A stretch of DNA of 64,000 nucleotides from UBA4416 sp040386075 (lineage in GTDB: Bacteria > Bacteroidota > Bacteroidia > B-17B0 > Aurantibacillaceae). The notes beneath the pieces were generated by a model, which worked only from the letters and a program-made list of their open reading frames with translations, ran no database searches and had not been told where the DNA came from. Shown here in pieces: positions 34,830 through 44,446 of this stretch (the first letter of the stretch is position 1; every line of letters starts with the position of its first letter). The stretch covers positions 104,954-168,953 of the forward strand of contig JAZKGE010000034.1 of assembly GCA_040386075.1 (NCBI GenBank), read 5' to 3'. The translations under genes and the position numbers were made by a program.

Positions 34830-37790
34830 TTACTCCAAAAAGTAAATATCCTCAAACGGGGAGTTTATAGGTGAACCTAAGTTAACCGGAGGTGACCATA
34901 TTTCCATTTTATCGTCCCACACGCTTTTAAAGATGTCATAGTCGCCCATATTCTCATAACCTTTGGAAGAGAAGTAAAGTGTTTTACCATCTTTTGAAAG
35001 CGATGGATATTCTTCATCCAGATTACTGTTGATGGTGCTGATGTTTTGAGGCTGAGGTGCCCACTTGCCATTGGCCAGTTTCTTTAACATGTAAATATCT
35101 TTTCCCTTTGTTTCGTCTTCGCCGTAACTGGAAAACAGGATCGTATTCTTATCAGGTGATAAGTATAACAATGATTTAAAGTTTTTCTTAATGTCAATCG
35201 GCGATCTCATGTCATCTGTGATCACTAAGATCTTTGCGCCCGATTCGATCTGTAATAAGGAGTTCTGAATGGCATTCTGATCAACGTGTTTTCTGCCATA
35301 TACTTCCAACACCACAGGATTATTAACAAGCTTAATTCCGTTCTTGCAATACACCAGTTCCTGTTCTATTTTATAACCGCTGATATCTTCGGGCTTGCAA
35401 ACTGCCATGTATTTTTTATAATAATTTACAGCGGTTGCAAAACGGTAACTCATTTGGTTTGATTTTGCGAGGTAATAATATACATCTACCGGTACTGTTT
35501 TTTGTGATTCACAGGATTCGAAAGCTAAGATACAAGTGGTCTTGTCTTTTTTTGTATTGAATAAACACAAGCCATAACGGTATGCGTCCATAGGCGACAG
35601 ATCAATGAACAATTCTAAATTCTGATATACCAAGGCCGCTTCCTGGTATACATGCTGATCGTAGAGTTGAAGTGCTAATGCCAGGTCTTCCTGATCCTTC
35701 AGCATTTCTTCGGCACTGCGTTTTGGTTTTTTTGGTTTGGCTGCTTTTTGTTCTGTTGCGGGCTTTTCTTTTGCTGCAACAGCAACAGCAGGTTTTGGCG
35801 CTGCATCAAATGATATCTTAGCTGCTTCCGCTTCTGTAAAATAATTAGATACTTTGATCGTTTTTTGATTGCCTGCGGTTTGCAGTTTAACTGTTTGTTT
35901 TAATTCAAATTCTCCTTTTTTATCTGGAATATCAAAGGAGCCTGTTTGGTCCGAATATCCTTCCGACTCAACCGACATATCATATTTTGTTCCTGAGTTC
36001 AGGATCATTAAATATTGTCCGGTAGTGGGGTTGGTTTTATATACGCCTGCAATTTCTCCGGTGTTTGAATTATATACGGTAATGTAAGCGTCTTTTTTAG
36101 GAACAGAATCAACAGTACTAAATTGCCCTTTAATGATCGAGCTGGTTAGTTCGTGCTGAGGTAATTTTATTTGCGTGTACTCATAACTATTGTTTTTACG
36201 GTTTGTGCAGTATGATGCAGTTTGGTTTGATTCATCCGGAATATATAAAATATCATCATAGGTAGAATTGATCGGATAGCCTAAATTTATCGGTTTTGAC
36301 CAGGGAGATAATGTATCCTTTCTTGTAATCTTAAAAATATCGTAACCACCCATGCTGTTATGACCCTTGGATGAAAAATACAAGGTCATACCATCTTTGC
36401 TCAGGTATGGATAGTTTTCATCATAGGGACTGTTGATCTCAGGGCCGATGCCAATGTACTGACTTGGGCTCATGCTGCCATTTGGCAACATTGTGTTTTT
36501 GTAAAGATCAGAATGGTTTTGTTCTTTCTCACCATAACTCGCATGGTAATATTCGCGTGGGTTGGTGCTGCATAATAAAAAAGGTACTTGTTTTTTCTTG
36601 TCGATGGTTGATGCAAAAAAATCAGGTTTTGGTTTTATTTTTTCATTTACCAGGTCGGGATTATAACTGGCCAACATATTCTCTAATTGGATGGGCGTGC
36701 GTTTAACGACTTCTACATTTACCTGGTCGCTCATGAGCATGCCACCATTCATGCAATTTTTAATAAGTAAAGGGCCGTAATTTCCTTCAAAGTCATAAGG
36801 TTTTACACGTGCTTTATATTGCTCAAAGGCTTTGATGGCATCACTGAAAAGATACGACAGGTGATAAGCTTTACCCAGGTAATAATACACATCGGCCGGA
36901 ATTTCTTTGATACCGGTAGCAACCAGTAACGAATTAATGACCTTGGCTTTGTTCTTATCGAGTTTAAATAAACAAACGCCGTAATAATAATTCACGAAAG
37001 GATCGCCCGGATCATTTTTTAATAAGTTACCATAAAGCGATAGCGCTTTTTCAAAATCATTGGCTTTAAAAGCGGCGAGGGCCTCTTCGGGCTTTTTCTT
37101 TTCCTCTTCCATTTGTTTTTTTACCAGCTCATCAATGTTGGCGTATAGCTTACCGTTCTTGTCAACCTGCTTGGTTAACTCGTCATTCACAGGCGCATCG
37201 TGCAGTTTGGTGGTATCAATAACCGATCTTAAATAAAATACCTTTTCATTTTCATCGGCAAAAAAGCTGTTGACCATTAATACCGCTTTTTGTTTTTCGT
37301 TGAGTTTTACTTTAATGTCCTGGTGACAGATCTCATAATCTATTTTTAAAGGGATCTCCACAATTTCCTGCGAAGTGCCGTAACCCGAAGCTTCGACCTT
37401 AAATAAATATTTAACGTTAGGTACAAGTATCAACAAATAGTTACCGGTATATTGACTTGTATTGTATATCCCTACCAGCTCATTGTTGGAAGCATTGTAT
37501 ACACTTATTTTTGCTTTTTTTTCGTTGGCATTGCCGATGATCTCAAAATGTCCACGGATCACGATCAGAGCAGGTGACGTATTTCCCGGTGTTACTTTAA
37601 ATACATCAAACTTATCATCGTCGCTTAATCGGTTAGAGATAAAGTAAATGAATTTGCGGTTTCGTTTAGCATTCGGATCTTCCTTTACTTCTACCGGCTT
37701 TGGCGACAGGCTATCTTTTTGCGCAAACAAAGCTGTGGTTACTATTTGAAATAGCAACAGAAGGGTAAGTTTCAAAAAGAGAGTTCTCAT
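34830..37790 (-). CDS. Duplicated TPR-PD40 repeat protein, exported
   Basis: 986 residues with a signal peptide (MRTLFLKLTLLLLFQIVTTALFAQ). Two similar halves each contain a carboxypeptidase-regulatory-like strand set (ELVGIYNTSQYTGNYLLILV; GEIAGVYKTNPTTGQYLMIL), a TPR block (VYYYLGKAYHLSYLFSDAIK; VYYYLAKSNQMSYRFATAVN), and a PD40/WD40-like block (YPYLSKDGMTLYFSSKGHNS; YPSLSKDGKTLYFSSKGYEN). The halves are joined by a Lys/Ala-rich linker (PKPAVAVAAKEKPATEQKAA). No OmpA domain is present, unlike many Bacteroidota PD40 proteins. Likely a periplasmic scaffold at the envelope; exact function unknown. Confidence 0.85.
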   Translation of the reverse strand: MRTLFLKLTLLLLFQIVTTALFAQKDSLSPKPVEVKEDPNAKRNRKFIYFISNRLSDDDKFDVFKVTPGNTSPALIVIRGHFEIIGNANEKKAKISVYNASNNELVGIYNTSQYTGNYLLILVPNVKYLFKVEASGYGTSQEIVEIPLKIDYEICHQDIKVKLNEKQKAVLMVNSFFADENEKVFYLRSVIDTTKLHDAPVNDELTKQVDKNGKLYANIDELVKKQMEEEKKKPEEALAAFKANDFEKALSLYGNLLKNDPGDPFVNYYYGVCLFKLDKNKAKVINSLLVATGIKEIPADVYYYLGKAYHLSYLFSDAIKAFEQYKARVKPYDFEGNYGPLLIKNCMNGGMLMSDQVNVEVVKRTPIQLENMLASYNPDLVNEKIKPKPDFFASTIDKKKQVPFLLCSTNPREYYHASYGEKEQNHSDLYKNTMLPNGSMSPSQYIGIGPEINSPYDENYPYLSKDGMTLYFSSKGHNSMGGYDIFKITRKDTLSPWSKPINLGYPINSTYDDILYIPDESNQTASYCTNRKNNSYEYTQIKLPQHELTSSIIKGQFSTVDSVPKKDAYITVYNSNTGEIAGVYKTNPTTGQYLMILNSGTKYDMSVESEGYSDQTGSFDIPDKKGEFELKQTVKLQTAGNQKTIKVSNYFTEAEAAKISFDAAPKPAVAVAAKEKPATEQKAAKPKKPKRSAEEMLKDQEDLALALQLYDQHVYQEAALVYQNLELFIDLSPMDAYRYGLCLFNTKKDKTTCILAFESCESQKTVPVDVYYYLAKSNQMSYRFATAVNYYKKYMAVCKPEDISGYKIEQELVYCKNGIKLVNNPVVLEVYGRKHVDQNAIQNSLLQIESGAKILVITDDMRSPIDIKKNFKSLLYLSPDKNTILFSSYGEDETKGKDIYMLKKLANGKWAPQPQNISTINSNLDEEYPSLSKDGKTLYFSSKGYENMGDYDIFKSVWDDKMEIWSPPVNLGSPINSPFEDIYFLE

Positions 37791-37897
37791 AGTGGAATTA
37801 GGAATTCCAATTTAGAAAAAAAAATCAATAAACAGAGACTTAATTTTAAACAAAAGATCCGGTTATGAACGATTAGGAATATAGGTTTTGCATAAAA

Positions 37898-37981
37898 GGA
37901 ACACAGATAAAAAACGGATCGAACGGATCTTCACCGATCTTTATTCGTGATGATCCGTACAATCGGCCCAATCTGTGTTCC
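37898..37981. repeat. Inverted repeat with 11-base arms (family R4)
   Basis: Perfect arms GGAACACAGAT (37898-37908) and ATCTGTGTTCC (37971-37981) enclose GGATC/GATCC half-sites. It fills the gap between 34830-37790 and 38007. No gene seen. Confidence 0.75.
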
Positions 37982-38006
37982 ATTATGGTAGCTGAGGTTT
38001 TCGAAG

Positions 38007-41000
38007 CTACTCTCTCACCATTTTCTTGCTGTCAATTATTTTACCATCGGCAATTAAGCTGTAATTGTATAAACCACTGCTTAGGTCAGATGCAAATACA
38101 TTTACTTTGCCTTTGCCACGTGTTTTGATATCAACGGTTTGAATTACCTGGCCGTTTGTATTAAAGAAAATAATTTGCGCTTTACCAACACTTGCAGGCA
38201 CGTTGTAAGTTATGGTTGTTTGCTCAGCAAAAGGATTCGGTACGTTTTGATCTAAAACGATCGCGTCCTTATCACTTAACTCAATATCCATTTGGTTCAA
38301 TGTTGTTTGAGTTGCATCATTATTTACACGGTTATTACTATGGCAGCAACCATCAATTAAAGCAGCCAGGTTTGCCAATTGTTGTTGCACGGCATTGTTA
38401 ATGCTGTCTTGTTTTGATACAACGGTCTTTAAGCTGTCGATGGTTGATTGTTGTTCTTGAATAGAACGAACCAATAAACCCGACATGGCTTTGTAGTTAA
38501 CTGTTTTTAAAAGTTTTGAAGGGTTAACAACAGCGCCAAGGCTGTCATACGTTGCTTCAATTCTCAACGTATCAACCAACTCCGGGTAAACCGTTCCCAG
38601 TTGCTGGGCTATAAATCCATAATCTGTATTTGACTTAAAAGTTAATTGCGGTACGTTAGTATTAGTAAAATTATATTGTACAGGTTGCAATGTTTTAATT
38701 TTCGCTAAAGCATTAAAGGTGATTACATTTGTTTTTACCTGTGCGTCGCTTAAACCGTCCCTACTCAGAGTTGCCTGCATTTCTTTTTGCTTGCCATTTA
38801 GTTCCTGGATACCACCAATAGCAAATGGAATTAGGCCAGTGTAGTTTAATGATTTTACAGTTATTGAAGGGTTGGTTATTGTGCCCGAGGAGTCGTAGCT
38901 GGCGGGCACAACCACGTCTTTTACCAATTCAGGAATAACGGCTTCCACATTTTGAGCCAGCAATCCATATGTTTTCGTAACGTCTACATTTAATTGTGGA
39001 AGCATATCTGCTTTTAAATTATAACTCACCACTTTTAGTTTCGAAAGGATATCTATGGATGACGTAATATTAACAATATTCTCCTTTAAGTTTTGATCTG
39101 AAAATACCAATCCAGGCCATGATGAGGCACCACTACCTCCAATAAATACATTCCCCATTAACACAGCGGAGTATACGCCTGCTCCCGGGGCATTATCAAC
39201 TCTGAAACCCGTTGTTGGGTTCGGAGGACCAAAAGTATTCCTAACCCATAAGCGGGCCGGACTTGTAGATCCGGGTAAGCAGTTTTGAATGTCTCCAATA
39301 TTGACATTTCCTGTGCCTATATAATTTACNNNNNNNNNNGCTCATTCCTATTCTCCAATCGGATGGCAAATTAGAACTTGTAACAGGTAAGCTGCAGGGA
39401 GCACCAAAAACACCACCTGCGGCATTCACTAAAACCACATCGCCGTTTTGATCCACGGATAACACTTTAGTATTGTTTACACCATTTGTCCCGTTAGCAA
39501 CCGGCGTTTTAGCACTTGTTAAGGATGTTAATCTTAAGCCGCTGCTACCGTTTGTTCCTACTACAGGCCAGTATGGCATTCCACCTCCAGAACTTACTTC
39601 TAATTTATTTCCTACTGTACAATTAGTTATACCTTGACCTATACCAACGCGACCACCATCAGCAAATATTAAATTGTTACCTCCCATAAATATCATTCGA
39701 TTGGTTAGTAATCTGTTAGCAATTTTAGCAGCAATTGAAGAACTGCAGTCTACACCTAACTGAGCAACGCCCCCGGCAGTTATTGAAATACCATTATTAC
39801 CGGTAGTGTTTGTGGCGCCCGACACATAAATAACATCTCCATTGGCATCCACAGACAATACGCCAGCACCCGGATTAGTTACAGGAGTAGCTACTGATGT
39901 TAAGTTGGTAAATCTTAAACCACTTTGTGCAGCGACTAAGCCTGTAATTTCAACTCTATTACCAGGAGTACAAGCTGTTGTTCCAATGCCTACACGGCCG
40001 TTGCGCCATTCAAAATTAAAAGTGTTTAAATCTACAGCTCTGCTCGCATTAAATTGTGTTGCTATGATATCGGCCGGTGAGCTGCATGGAGCTCCAAAGC
40101 CTGTATTAACCAATACTACATCTCCATTTGCATCTACAGACAATACTTTATTGCTATTTACACCGTTTGTTCCGTTTGGTAAGGTTGTTTTTGAACTTGT
40201 TAATGATGTAAAGCGTAAGCCACTACTACCTGTTGCACCAGTCGGGAGATAAGGGGAATTGGCCTGTGCTGAAATCTCGACAGTGTTTTGTGGATTAAAT
40301 TTATGAAACCCGAACGAACGGGCGTCATTTGTCGTAGGGCCTGTTCTTGTATTTAGATATAGGTCACCATTTGAGGTTGTTTGAAATTCGGAAAATATTC
40401 CAAAAGCAGAATTTTGATTAAAAGCATAGGTAAGTCGTAACTGAGGGGCATTTGACGGTTGACCTGTAATTGGATCAGCATCTAGAGCTTCAATTCTTCT
40501 AACGGGTTGCGTATTGCTTCCATAAGCATAAAAGTTTCCAAAACCGTTTCCGCCATTTGGCGCAAACCTTGCCAATTCGGATTGAGAACTGGTATGATGA
40601 AATCTTAATACATCGGGACCCCAGCCACCCTGGGGATCATTGCCCCATGCAATGATCGCATCTGCCCGATCGGAGCCCTCTAATTTAAGTCCGAAGTATG
40701 CCATATCGTTACTAAGGGCGCATGATGTACCAACACGCATCCAGGGCATCTGCCCAAAAAATGTAGGCTCTCCAATATTTAATAAACTTGTTGGAGCAGT
40801 GATAGGATTGGCAGGATTGTGATTAATAGCCAACGCTCCATTACCGGAGCCACCGTTAGAACCAATGTTGGCAAAAAGGGTCATTCTGTTTTGTCCTCCG
40901 GTGATATGATATACGGGACTATTCCATGCTGTACCAAAAATGTTGTTGTTCCCTGCGGGTCCTACATTAAAATTTCCACCTCTATACCAGGCAAAATTTG

Positions 41001-41121
41001 CGTGAGTTACAGCCTGATTTGGATTACCAGCAACTAATGGCAATGGAGGCGAACCAATAGGTGTTTGAGAATAAATACTCACACTTGTTAAAAGTGCGGA
41101 TACTATAATTTTAAATTTCAT
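38007..41121 (-). CDS. Secreted protein with two S74 chaperone modules and T9SS sorting domain (split by assembly gap)
   Basis: One gene read across the N run at 39330-39339. Upstream of the gap the frame runs from ATG 41121 (MKFKIIVSALLTSVSIYS, a signal peptide). Beyond the gap the frame is shifted relative to the assembled bases, yet it continues open without a break (NYIGTGNVNIGDIQNCLPGS, then MGNVFIGGSGASSWPGL) to the stop at 38007. So the gap length is probably wrong, not the gene broken. The N-terminal half has repeated LRLTSLTSAKTPVANGTNGV-type units common in Bacteroidota tail-fibre-like proteins. Then two Peptidase_S74-like modules follow, SDQNLKENI and SDAQVKTNV, each with Ser and a Lys five residues later. 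The C-terminus is a type A T9SS domain (NVPNPFAEQTTITYNVPASV). About 1,030-1,040 residues in total. Confidence 0.88.
39330..39339. other. Assembly gap (10 N)
   Basis: Ten Ns inside the S74/T9SS gene. Reading frames on the two sides agree only if the true length is not 10 modulo 3. Confidence 0.98.
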
Positions 41122-41134
41122 AATCAATAAGATT

Positions 41135-42118
41135 TTATCTTACTAATTGAATATGCCCTTTATATTTTTCTTTCTCTGTTTCTATGCAATAAAAGTATAT
41201 ACCATCTTCACAATTAATGCCCGATGTTGTTCTACCGGTCCATTCAATAATGGGATTATCTGTTTGGAAGATGATGTTTCCCCAACGGTTATAAATATTA
41301 CAAGTTACAACTTCAGATCCGGTTAAATCACATTTCCAAACATCGTTTATTAGATCGTTATTGGGAGAAAAGATATTTGGTATAATTGGAGATGATGTTT
41401 CAACTTCTATCATGGAAACGTCATCAATAAAATAGTAACCTCCTGCCATGTGCAAATTTCCCCAAAATGAAGTATCGCAAGGAAGCGTATAACTTAACTT
41501 AGTGCTATCTTCAAAATTTCCTATCACAGCATATTTTTCGCTGCCATTTGCAGTAAACCGTATTGTAATTAATTGCCAACTAATAGAATCTGATACAACT
41601 TTAGTAATATCATTTATTGCGTTTGGTGAGACGTCAGTAAGCCATAGCCTTGACAAATCATTTAACTTTTGGTTATAAAATTTTACTCCAAATTGAGTAG
41701 AATTACAATCCACATTATTATATGATATAAAAAAGGTTAATTTGTATTGTTTCCCATTTTGTAAAGGATACGCTAAACTATTTTGTAAATATTCTCTGTA
41801 ATTTTGAATAATACCTCCATTTATTAGAATTGCGCTCATATTATTACCTGTCCTTGGAATTTGATATCCCGCAATAACATTTGGAGGAGTTACATTACCT
41901 ACTTTAGGATTTTCACACCATAAATCGCTACTACTGGCTATAGGATTACTCCATCCTTTGCAACCCGACCAACCGAACACATCAAAGCCAATTCCTGCAG
42001 GTTGTCCATAACAACTATCAATTTGTTCAAAGCTACCATTGGTAATATACTCTGTCTGTGTTTTTGCTTCACAGCAAAACAACATTATAAAAAGAAAAAT
42101 ATAAAAAGGCTTAATCAA
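41135..42118 (-). CDS. Secreted protein with gliding-motility-associated (type B T9SS) C-terminal domain
   Basis: 327 residues. The start appears to be TTG 42118 (MIKPFYIFLFIMLFCCEAKT signal peptide); no ATG fits. The middle part (ITNGSFEQIDSCYGQPAG ... YYFIDDVSMIEV) resembles a carbohydrate-binding or jelly-roll domain often found before this sorting domain. The C-terminus IPNIFSPNNDLINDVWKCD and NIYNRWGNIIFQTDN is the CHU_C/type B sorting signature. It is 13 bases upstream of the S74 gene and probably shares its transcript. Exported across the outer membrane by T9SS; ligand unknown. Confidence 0.9.
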   Translation of the reverse strand: MIKPFYIFLFIMLFCCEAKTQTEYITNGSFEQIDSCYGQPAGIGFDVFGWSGCKGWSNPIASSSDLWCENPKVGNVTPPNVIAGYQIPRTGNNMSAILINGGIIQNYREYLQNSLAYPLQNGKQYKLTFFISYNNVDCNSTQFGVKFYNQKLNDLSRLWLTDVSPNAINDITKVVSDSISWQLITIRFTANGSEKYAVIGNFEDSTKLSYTLPCDTSFWGNLHMAGGYYFIDDVSMIEVETSSPIIPNIFSPNNDLINDVWKCDLTGSEVVTCNIYNRWGNIIFQTDNPIIEWTGRTTSGINCEDGIYFYCIETEKEKYKGHIQLVR

Positions 42119-42258
42119 TTAATAAGATTTGTTTGTTTTAATAAATATTGTTGTGGTACAGGCGGGCTAAACTTAACCGGCAAAACCCTTATACTAATAT
42201 ACAAATTTGTTGTTAGCATAAATTCACATTTATAACTTTCTGCTTTAGCTTTAAACAC

Positions 42259-42266
42259 TACCTTTG
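42259..42266 (+). promoter_or_regulatory. Bacteroidota -7 promoter box, TACCTTTG
   Basis: Exact match with no gene downstream on this strand; it fits the short transcript at 42268-42343. Confidence 0.6.
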
Positions 42267-42267
42267 T

Positions 42268-42343
42268 GTTGGTGGACTTTCCCAAATTTTCACCAACAAA
42301 GGGAGGTTGTTTTAAACTATGTTTTTAGCGACCTCCTTTTTTT
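42268..42343 (+). ncRNA. Candidate small RNA with its own promoter and terminator
   Basis: Right after the promoter box comes a hairpin GTTGGTG/CACCAAC (42268-42274 with 42291-42297), a short AAAG linker, and a terminator hairpin GGAGGTTG/CGACCTCC (42302-42309 with 42329-42336) followed by seven T. The 76-base unit has no credible reading frame and lies in a 394-base gap between two reverse genes. The rest of the gap is AT-rich with no other clear signal. Confidence 0.55.
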
Positions 42344-42512
42344 AATACGTATAATTATGTATTTAATTTGCAATTAAATGTAGATCATTAGAATTGTTAT
42401 CAAACTACCATTCAAGCCTTTTTTAGCACAAAACCAAGATATAGCTACACAAATTCTGCTATATTTTATTTATATCTTACAGATGTAAGATTTATTAAAA
42501 TTTGGTGTAAAA

Positions 42513-43580
42513 TTATTTGAAAAATCTTTGTGGATCAACTTCATTATCAACAGCTAAACCTTGTTGAATATGAGCCAACAATTGTTTTGCGAAGTATGGC
42601 GTTAGCATCACGGCCTTGGTGCCAAAGCCATTGAACGTATACATGTTTTTATGTTTGGGATGTGGGCCTACAACAGGCCGCCTATCGATAACTGATGGGC
42701 GCACACCGGCGTGGTGGGCAATGATGGTGTAAGGAGAGGTAATGACAGCGTTTATTTTTTGGAGCAATTCGTTTTTTGCTTTCTCTGTAGGTACATCATT
42801 TAAGTTGTCCCAATCATATGTAGCGCCTACTTTGTACTGATCATTACCAAGCGGTAGAATAAAAAAACCTTTATTGAAAACATCATTGGTTAATTGCAAA
42901 CCTTCACATTGGATGGTTAATATTTCGCCTTTGGCCGGTTTCATTGGGATCCATTTAAAGAAAGTATTCCGAGTGATCAAATGCCCATCGCAAAAAACAA
43001 TATTGTTTGCAGTCAGTGTTTTGTATTGTATAGTGTCGGGAGAAATGTTTAATGCACTGAAATCAAATGTTTCTTCCAGGTAAATTTGTGTTTCTTTTAA
43101 ATGTGTTTTCACACTTTCTAAAAAATGCGCTACATCTAAATTCCCGGCTTGTACTACTTTGGAATAAGATGGCACTGTGTAATTTTTATCTATCTGTAAA
43201 TTTTCATACAGCTGTTTATCTAAAAACACATTGCCTTCATTGGATTTTTTTTGCCACAGATTTTTTTCCTGATCCTCACTAAATGGTTTGATGATGTGGC
43301 GATGATGAATGAAGGTAGTTTTTAATTCTGTTTGCCAGTGCTCATAAAACTCAATGAGCTCAGGAACCAGCTCATCGGCCAGCCAGCTTTTGGTGAGGCG
43401 TTTAAACACAATGGGATTCCAGATGCCGGCGGCTATTTTTGAACTGGACGATAAATTTGGCTGATCGATCACACAAACTCTATAACCTGCTTTTATTAAA
43501 GATAAAGCCATAACTGAGCCGGCAATGCCCTGCCCAACTATTATAAGATCTATGGAATTATTTTTTTTTGGCTGGTCCAC
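42513..43580 (-). CDS. FAD-dependent oxidoreductase, DAO family
   Basis: 355 residues, start GTG 43580. The Rossmann FAD-binding motif IDLIIVGQGIAGSVMALSL is complete. The C-terminal HHAGVRPSVIDRRPVVGPHP and FNGFGTKAVMLTPYFAKQL match the glycine-oxidase/D-amino-acid-oxidase-like fold. No thiamine genes are nearby, so ThiO is not supported; substrate unknown. The start lies inside the end of the upstream gene (23-base overlap), so the two genes are translationally linked. Confidence 0.88.
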   Translation of the reverse strand: MDQPKKNNSIDLIIVGQGIAGSVMALSLIKAGYRVCVIDQPNLSSSSKIAAGIWNPIVFKRLTKSWLADELVPELIEFYEHWQTELKTTFIHHRHIIKPFSEDQEKNLWQKKSNEGNVFLDKQLYENLQIDKNYTVPSYSKVVQAGNLDVAHFLESVKTHLKETQIYLEETFDFSALNISPDTIQYKTLTANNIVFCDGHLITRNTFFKWIPMKPAKGEILTIQCEGLQLTNDVFNKGFFILPLGNDQYKVGATYDWDNLNDVPTEKAKNELLQKINAVITSPYTIIAHHAGVRPSVIDRRPVVGPHPKHKNMYTFNGFGTKAVMLTPYFAKQLLAHIQQGLAVDNEVDPQRFFK

Positions 43581-44181
43581 GGTAACCCGGTTTTATGCCA
43601 CGATAAGCGCCCGAAAAGTAAGCGATGAGTCTTACACCATATACCATCTGAACACGGTTGTAATCGCAAAATATTTGTCCGCCAAAGCCTACATCGTATT
43701 TCAATTTAAAAACGGCTTCAATAACGGCGTAGCCGCCCACTTCGTTATATACGGTTGACAGGTCGTAATTGGTAGAATCGCTTAAAGGTCTTCTGAAGTA
43801 AGATAAAGAGGGGCCAATAAAAGCAGATAGATTATATTTAATGGCTTCTTTTCTTAAACCATATCCTAAGTGAAAGCTGTAATTGTTGGAGGCTGTAAAT
43901 TCACGTCCACTCATAAAACCACCCACTCTTAAATACTGTTGTTTAATGTGAAAGCTGAAATCGGCGGCGGTATTTCTTTCATCTTTAGGCCACCTGGTAT
44001 TATAATTTGCACCGGCACCTACCGAAAGCCAGTTGTTATAAACTCTATAACGCTTGCCGTCGTAAACGATCTCTTTTTTGCGGTTGAAGGTGTCCTTTTT
44101 TTGAACCACAGTACTGTCTTTCTGTGCAAAACAGGTTACTCCAAAAACGGTGCAAAATATAAGTATGACTAAGTTTTTCAA
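43558..44181 (-). CDS. Exported protein of unknown function, possible outer-membrane barrel
   Basis: 207 residues, apparently starting at TTG 44181 (MKNLVILIFCTVFGVTCFAQ signal peptide); no ATG fits in this frame near the signal peptide. The mature part has aromatic-rich strands (KQQYLRVGGFMSGREFTASN) and a basic C-terminus (YRGPAKKK). A near-match promoter box (TATATTCG on the reverse strand, 44187-44194) lies 5 bases upstream. Family unknown. Confidence 0.7.
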   Translation of the reverse strand: MKNLVILIFCTVFGVTCFAQKDSTVVQKKDTFNRKKEIVYDGKRYRVYNNWLSVGAGANYNTRWPKDERNTAADFSFHIKQQYLRVGGFMSGREFTASNNYSFHLGYGLRKEAIKYNLSAFIGPSLSYFRRPLSDSTNYDLSTVYNEVGGYAVIEAVFKLKYDVGFGGQIFCDYNRVQMVYGVRLIAYFSGAYRGIKPGYRGPAKKK

Positions 44182-44304
44182 CTATGCGAATATATAAAAA
44201 ACAATTTAACTATTTGTTTGTGAGCGAAGACAAATCTACTGATACAAACGTTGATGTTACGGTTTAAATTGTGTAGACGGATTTTTTGATGAGTTCAATA
44301 ATCT

Positions 44305-44388
44305 GCGTGAGGGATGCAAGCGGAAATCCTTTTGCCTGTCTCCTGCAAAAGATTGAAGCGGGTCAGTCCGGCCCCTCGGGCCACGCCC
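44305..44388 (+). repeat. Structured intergenic repeat, copy 3 (family R1)
   Basis: Best-folded copy. Outer stem GCGTG/CACGC (44305-44309 with 44382-44386), hairpin 1 AATCCTTTTGC/GCAAAAGATT with a bulged C (44325-44335 with 44345-44354), hairpin 2 GGCCC/GGGCC (44370-44374 with 44378-44382). The last base of hairpin 2 competes with the outer stem. It occupies part of the gap between 43558-44181 and 44447; the rest shows no gene. Confidence 0.78.
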
Positions 44389-44446
44389 AAATCTTTGTGG
44401 ACTTAGCTAAACTATTGGAACTTAATTTTAAAAGAAGTAAATGAAA

